Below are positions 23,762 to 27,247 of a DNA stretch of 27,247 bases, piece after piece. Positions within the stretch are counted from its first letter, which is position 1; each line of letters opens with the position of its first letter. The notes below the pieces were generated by a model. That model searched no databases. It was not told the DNA's origin and saw nothing but the letters and a program-made list of their open reading frames with translations. Location of the stretch: NCBI GenBank assembly GCA_002293505.1, contig DBDI01000002.1, forward strand, positions 1 through 27,247, given 5' to 3'. The position numbers and the translations under genes were made by a program. Source of the stretch: Alistipes sp. UBA936. GTDB lineage: Bacteria; Bacteroidota; Bacteroidia; Bacteroidales; Rikenellaceae.

Positions 23762-25830
23762 CCACGATCTATAACAGGGAGCTCAGTTGGTTGCAGTTCA
23801 ACGACCGCGTTTTGCAGGAGGCGCGCGACCCGACTGTGCCGCTTGTCCAGCGCCTGCGTTTTCTTGGGATTTTTTCGAACAATCAGGACGAGTTCATCCG
23901 CGTTCGCGTTGCCAACATCATCCGCCTGGCCGAGCTGAAGAGCAAAAAACCTATCCGAATGACCGGTGGCTATACTCCTGCCGAACTGTTGCCCCTGATC
24001 GACGGATGCCTGGGTGAGTCGCGCGAGCTTTTTCGCCAGACGTGGGACGCCACTCGCACCGAGCTCGAAACCCACGGCATCCGGCTGGTCGACGAAACGG
24101 GCCTGAGCGAGGAACAGTTGGCTTTCTGTCGCACCTACTTTGCGAACGTCATTTCGATCCGCCTCGTGCCGCTTCTTCTTCGCAAGAGCGTCGAGATCCC
24201 TTTCCTGGGGGACGGTAAAATTTACCTGGCCGTTAAGATGACCTCCGGGGCTTCGTCGCGTTACGCCTTGTTGCAGATGCCTGTCAGCGAGGCTTGCCCA
24301 CGGTTCGTCGTTCTGCCTTCCGCCCCCGGCCGCACTGACGTGATCTTTCTGGACGACATCGTTCGGTTGTTTCTGGACGACATATTCTTTATGTTCCCCC
24401 ACGACACTATCTCGGCCCACACCTTCAAGATCGTTCGCGACGCCACCCTTCCGTTGGACGACGACGTGTCGAAAAGCCTCTCGGAGAAGATGTTCCAGGG
24501 CCTTTCGAAGCGCGAGCACGGCCGCCCCGTCCGGCTTGTTTACGACGAGACGATGCCTCCCGACGTGTTGGAAACGATCGCCAGGAAGTTAGGTATCCGC
24601 CGCCCCCAGCGACTTCAGCCCGGCGGCCGCTACCACCAGATGAGAGACCTGATGCGCTTTCCGCGCGTGAACCCCGCCCTCGAAGAGCCCCGTAGCACCG
24701 CCCTGCTCCATCCCCGCATCGACCCGCGCGAAAGCGTCCTCGGGGTGATCCGCAACGGCGACGTGATGTTGTTCTACCCCTACCACACTTTCAACCACTT
24801 CATCGACCTGTTGCGCGAGGCGGCTGTCGACCCGCGCGTGCAATCCATCCACATCACCCTTTACCGCACCGCCGAGCATTCGAAGGTTATTCACGCCCTG
24901 TTGAGCGCCGCCCAGAACGGTAAGTCGGTCACGGCGATGGTCGAGTTGAAGGCTCGCTTCGACGAGGAGCAGAACATCGACAACACCGACCTTTTGCAGC
25001 AGGGTGGCGTTAAGGTGGTCCATAGCGAGGAGGAGCTGAAGGTCCACGCCAAGTTGTTGCTCATCGAGCGTCGCGAGGGTAACTCCCTGCGCGGTTACGT
25101 CTACGTCGGCACCGGTAACTTCAACGAGGACACCGCCCGCATCTACGGCGACATCGGACTGTTGACGGCGGATGAGGCCGTGGTTGAGGATGCCCGCAAG
25201 GTGTTCGACTTTCTGCAAAACACCCACAAGCACCCGACGTACAAAAAGCTTCTCGTCGCGCCCTACTTTATGCGCCGCCAGATCGAGACCATCATCGACG
25301 AGGAGATCCGCAACGCCCGCCGCGGCAAACCGGCCTGGATCCACGCCAAGTTCAACTCCCTGACCGACGAACGAATGGTGCGTAAGTTCTACGAGGCGTC
25401 GCGGGCCGGGGTCGAAGTCCGGCTTCTGGTTCGCGGGGCTTGCTGCCTGCAGGCCGGGGTCGAGGGTCTGAGCGAGAACATCGAGGTGCGCAGCATCGTG
25501 GACAAATACCTCGAACACGCCCGGGTCATCATCGCGGCGTGCGGCGGCAAACCCCGCAGTTGGATTATGTCGGCCGACGCAATGACCCGCAACCTCGAAC
25601 GCCGCGTCGAGGTGGGGGTTCCGATTCGCGACCGCGCCATCCACGCCACGCTCGAGGGTTACTTCGCCATCCAGTGGGCCGACAACACCAAGGCTCGCCG
25701 CATCGCCCCACCCTACCACAACGACTACGTGCCGCGACCCGACGACGCCCCCGCCCACCGCAGCCAGAGCGAATTGTACGACTACTTCGAAAACCTGCAC
25801 CACGAATCCCCCGAGAATTCACCAGTATGA
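23758..25830 (+). CDS. ppk1: Polyphosphate kinase 1
   Basis: Reversibly polymerises the gamma-phosphate of ATP into inorganic polyphosphate. The 690-aa length is standard. The start MTTIYNRELSWLQFNDRVLQEA is the N-terminal signature, and ATG 23758 overlaps the previous TGA; an upstream in-frame opening reads through the glycosyltransferase gene. The middle domain carries NNQDEFIRVRVANI. The autophosphorylated histidine is H430 in KVHAKLLLIER, followed by VGTGNFNEDTARIYGD, and the second essential histidine is H587 in YLEHARVI. LVRGACCLQAGV sits in the C-terminal phospholipase-D-like domain. All catalytic residues are present. Its TGA overlaps the ppx ATG, so the polyphosphate-making and polyphosphate-degrading enzymes are translationally coupled. 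Confidence 0.97.
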   Translation: MTTIYNRELSWLQFNDRVLQEARDPTVPLVQRLRFLGIFSNNQDEFIRVRVANIIRLAELKSKKPIRMTGGYTPAELLPLIDGCLGESRELFRQTWDATRTELETHGIRLVDETGLSEEQLAFCRTYFANVISIRLVPLLLRKSVEIPFLGDGKIYLAVKMTSGASSRYALLQMPVSEACPRFVVLPSAPGRTDVIFLDDIVRLFLDDIFFMFPHDTISAHTFKIVRDATLPLDDDVSKSLSEKMFQGLSKREHGRPVRLVYDETMPPDVLETIARKLGIRRPQRLQPGGRYHQMRDLMRFPRVNPALEEPRSTALLHPRIDPRESVLGVIRNGDVMLFYPYHTFNHFIDLLREAAVDPRVQSIHITLYRTAEHSKVIHALLSAAQNGKSVTAMVELKARFDEEQNIDNTDLLQQGGVKVVHSEEELKVHAKLLLIERREGNSLRGYVYVGTGNFNEDTARIYGDIGLLTADEAVVEDARKVFDFLQNTHKHPTYKKLLVAPYFMRRQIETIIDEEIRNARRGKPAWIHAKFNSLTDERMVRKFYEASRAGVEVRLLVRGACCLQAGVEGLSENIEVRSIVDKYLEHARVIIAACGGKPRSWIMSADAMTRNLERRVEVGVPIRDRAIHATLEGYFAIQWADNTKARRIAPPYHNDYVPRPDDAPAHRSQSELYDYFENLHHESPENSPV

Positions 25831-26756
25831 CCCGCGAAACTTTTGCCGCCATCGACATCGGTTCCAACGCCTTCAGACTGCTCATCAGCTACGTCGAACG
25901 GGGCGGCACGGGGGTGGGTTCCAGCGGCTCGGACTCGGAGGGCTCCGAGGGCGCGGTCGAGTTCAAGAAGGCAGCCTTTATTCGGGTTCCGGTTCGCCTC
26001 GGGGAGGACGTTTTCACCCACGGTGAGATCGGCCCCGCGAAGCGCGAACGCCTCGTCGAGGCTATGCAGGCTTTTGCCCACCTGATGCGGGTTTTCGAGG
26101 TTAAGGCCCACCGCGCCTGCGCCACTTCGGCGATGCGTGAGGCGGCAAACGGCCCCGCAATAGTCGAGGAGATTCGCTCCCGCAGCGGCATCGCGGTGGA
26201 GATCATCTCAGGCCGGCAGGAGGCCGAAACTATCTTCGAGGCGGGCGACATCGCGGGGTTGATGAACTCCGACAAGCGCTACCTGTACGTCGACGTTGGT
26301 GGCGGTTCGACCGAGGTGACCGTTTACAGTAACCGCCGCCGGGCCTGCTCGGAGTCGTTCGCGTTGGGCACGGTGCGCACTCTCAGCGGCGGGGTCGACC
26401 CAGCCGAGTGCGAACGTTTTCGTAAATGGTTGAAGAGTGTTCGGACGGAGTACAAGCCCGTTGCGATTATCGGTTCGGGCGGCAACATCAACAAGGCGCA
26501 CAAGATGTTGGCCGGAAAAGAGCGCGAGACTTTGCGCCTCGTGGAGTTGGAGTTGTTGGCCGAGCAATTGTCCGAAATGAGCCTCGCCGAGCGCATCGAG
26601 CGTATGGGCCTTAACGACTACCGCGCGGACGTGATCGCCCCCGCGCTCGACCTCTTCATCACCGCCGCCCGCACCTGCCGCATCGACCAGATCATCGTTC
26701 CCAAGATCGGCCTGGTGGACGGCATCATCCACAGCCTCAGCCGCGCCGCCCGCTAA
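25827..26756 (+). CDS. Ppx/GppA-family exopolyphosphatase (short form)
   Basis: ASKHA-fold phosphatase that releases phosphate from polyphosphate ends or converts pppGpp to ppGpp. The 309-aa protein has the phosphate loop AAIDIGSNAFRLLI, TSAMREAANGP with the likely catalytic glutamate, VDVGGGSTEVTV and IIGSGGNINKAHK. It is the short two-domain form, without the C-terminal HD-like domain of E. coli Ppx. A low-complexity Gly/Ser/Glu-rich stretch (about residues 28-43, GTGVGSSGSDSEGSEG) sits between the first strands, where a short turn is usual. ATG 25827 overlaps the ppk1 stop. Its TAA overlaps the TAG of the converging sialidase-like gene. Polyphosphate as the substrate is favoured by its operon partner. 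Confidence 0.92.
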   Translation: MTRETFAAIDIGSNAFRLLISYVERGGTGVGSSGSDSEGSEGAVEFKKAAFIRVPVRLGEDVFTHGEIGPAKRERLVEAMQAFAHLMRVFEVKAHRACATSAMREAANGPAIVEEIRSRSGIAVEIISGRQEAETIFEAGDIAGLMNSDKRYLYVDVGGGSTEVTVYSNRRRACSESFALGTVRTLSGGVDPAECERFRKWLKSVRTEYKPVAIIGSGGNINKAHKMLAGKERETLRLVELELLAEQLSEMSLAERIERMGLNDYRADVIAPALDLFITAARTCRIDQIIVPKIGLVDGIIHSLSRAAR

Positions 26757-27247
26757 AGTTGGAGGCGCGCGATAACGGCACTCCTGTGGTCGGTCGGCTC
26801 CTGCAACGTGCAGGCGACATAAAGTGCCCCGTCCGACTCGACGGCACAGGGATAGAACCACTTCGACCCGCGACCCAAAACCTCGTCCACATCCTCGAAC
26901 AGCTTGTACACCCTCGAATAGTGCGCCGCACCGGGTTCGCTCAGCGCGATCACCAGCAGCGATCGCTCGAAGTATCCCCTGTCCTCGTTATATATAAGGT
27001 ATCGCCGTCCGTCCGACAGCTCGCCCGCAAAGATCTTCGAGTTGCCCACCGCCATCGGCGCGAAGTGCGCTCCCGGGGCCCAGCTTCGACCGCAGTCTCG
27101 ACTCTCGAAGACCCACGCCGGGCCTTGGTCGTTGCGCACAAAGGCCAACACACGCCCGTCCGGCTCGACCCGCAACGTGGTTTCCGGACACCGGATTCGC
27201 GGCGAAAGAGGCGACAACGGGTCGTACAACAACACCGGCTCCCACTC
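26753..27247 (-). CDS. Asp-box (sialidase/BNR-like) protein, C-terminal part (partial)
   Basis: The minus strand is open from the window edge to a TAG at 26753-26755 (164 codons), so the start lies outside. The visible part has an Asp-box, SRDCGRSWAPG (pattern SxDxGxxW), the hallmark of six-bladed propellers in sialidases and related BNR-repeat proteins. Further blade-like strands follow: NSKIFAGELSDGRRYLIYNE, RSLLVIALSEPG and GALYVACTLQEP. A GH33-like exo-sialidase would suit the host-glycan genes in this window, but the catalytic arginine triad and nucleophile would be mostly upstream, so the enzyme class cannot be confirmed. A non-catalytic BNR protein is equally possible. Confidence 0.7.
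   Translation of the reverse strand, partial: EWEPVLLYDPLSPLSPRIRCPETTLRVEPDGRVLAFVRNDQGPAWVFESRDCGRSWAPGAHFAPMAVGNSKIFAGELSDGRRYLIYNEDRGYFERSLLVIALSEPGAAHYSRVYKLFEDVDEVLGRGSKWFYPCAVESDGALYVACTLQEPTDHRSAVIARLQL

Noticed and set aside
24589..25803. Minus-strand ORF of 404 codons antisense to ppk1
   Set aside because: Composition is shadow-like (Val, Asp, His, Gly) and ppk1 is complete on the other strand.
25440..25826. Longer N-terminus for the Ppx/GppA protein
   Set aside because: The extension is Arg/Pro-rich out-of-frame sequence from ppk1; the phosphate-loop strand begins right after ATG 25827.

Overview
This 27.2 kb window looks like chromosomal DNA from a high-GC member of the Bacteroidota, most likely a gut Bacteroidales of the Rikenellaceae/Alistipes type. 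The phylum call rests on six exact Bacteroidetes-type promoter boxes (TAnnTTTG) upstream of genes, two looser ones, and a gene complement typical of the phylum: a TamB-like protein beside tsaD, a SUI1-type initiation factor, GH109 and GH2 enzymes, and an LpxH-like/GT28/ppk1/ppx string. The genus is inference. I see no tRNA, rRNA, CRISPR array, phage gene or insertion sequence, and no gene-free stretch over 300 bases; the longest gap is 197 bp (14621-14817).

Layout. (1) 1-2039: a TamB-like envelope gene runs leftward off the edge and is divergent from tsaD (tRNA t6A synthesis); each promoter box sits inside or against the other gene's start. (2) 2036-5350, minus: one long ORF joins a complete SUI1/YciH initiation-factor domain in frame to a secreted protein with its own signal peptide, a HEYRH zincin motif, a predicted propeller and a C-terminal barrel-like region. 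This is the oddest object in the window. (3) 5439-13535, plus: a tripartite efflux operon (TolC-like, lipoprotein HlyD/AcrA-like, AcrB-like RND), then a 97-aa small protein of PII/CutA-like appearance overlapping the pump gene by ATGA, then a class A penicillin-binding protein. (4) 13619-14620: asd with its own promoter, ending at a strong hairpin terminator; beyond it lies an unexplained nested palindrome of about 103 bp.

(5) 14818-21854: a host-glycan region. A minus-strand pair encodes an NahK-like N-acetylhexosamine 1-kinase and a secreted GH109 alpha-N-acetylgalactosaminidase. Divergent from it are a secreted GH2 beta-galactosidase and a membrane acyltransferase of the HGSNAT/DUF5009 type, coupled by ATGA. 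Together they suggest trimming of mucin-like glycans, phosphorylation of the released GalNAc and possibly acetylation of amino sugars; no SusC/SusD pair is in view. (6) 21936-26756, plus: a tightly coupled operon (LpxH-like metallophosphoesterase, GT28-like glycosyltransferase, polyphosphate kinase, Ppx/GppA phosphatase) in which every junction is an ATGA overlap. (7) 26753-27247, minus: the C-terminal end of an Asp-box (sialidase/BNR-like) protein.

The two convergent junctions at 2036-2039 and 26753-26756 have the same form: opposing TAG and TAA stops share the tetranucleotide CTAA, leaving no room for a terminator. All coding calls come from reading translated motifs; no database search was run.
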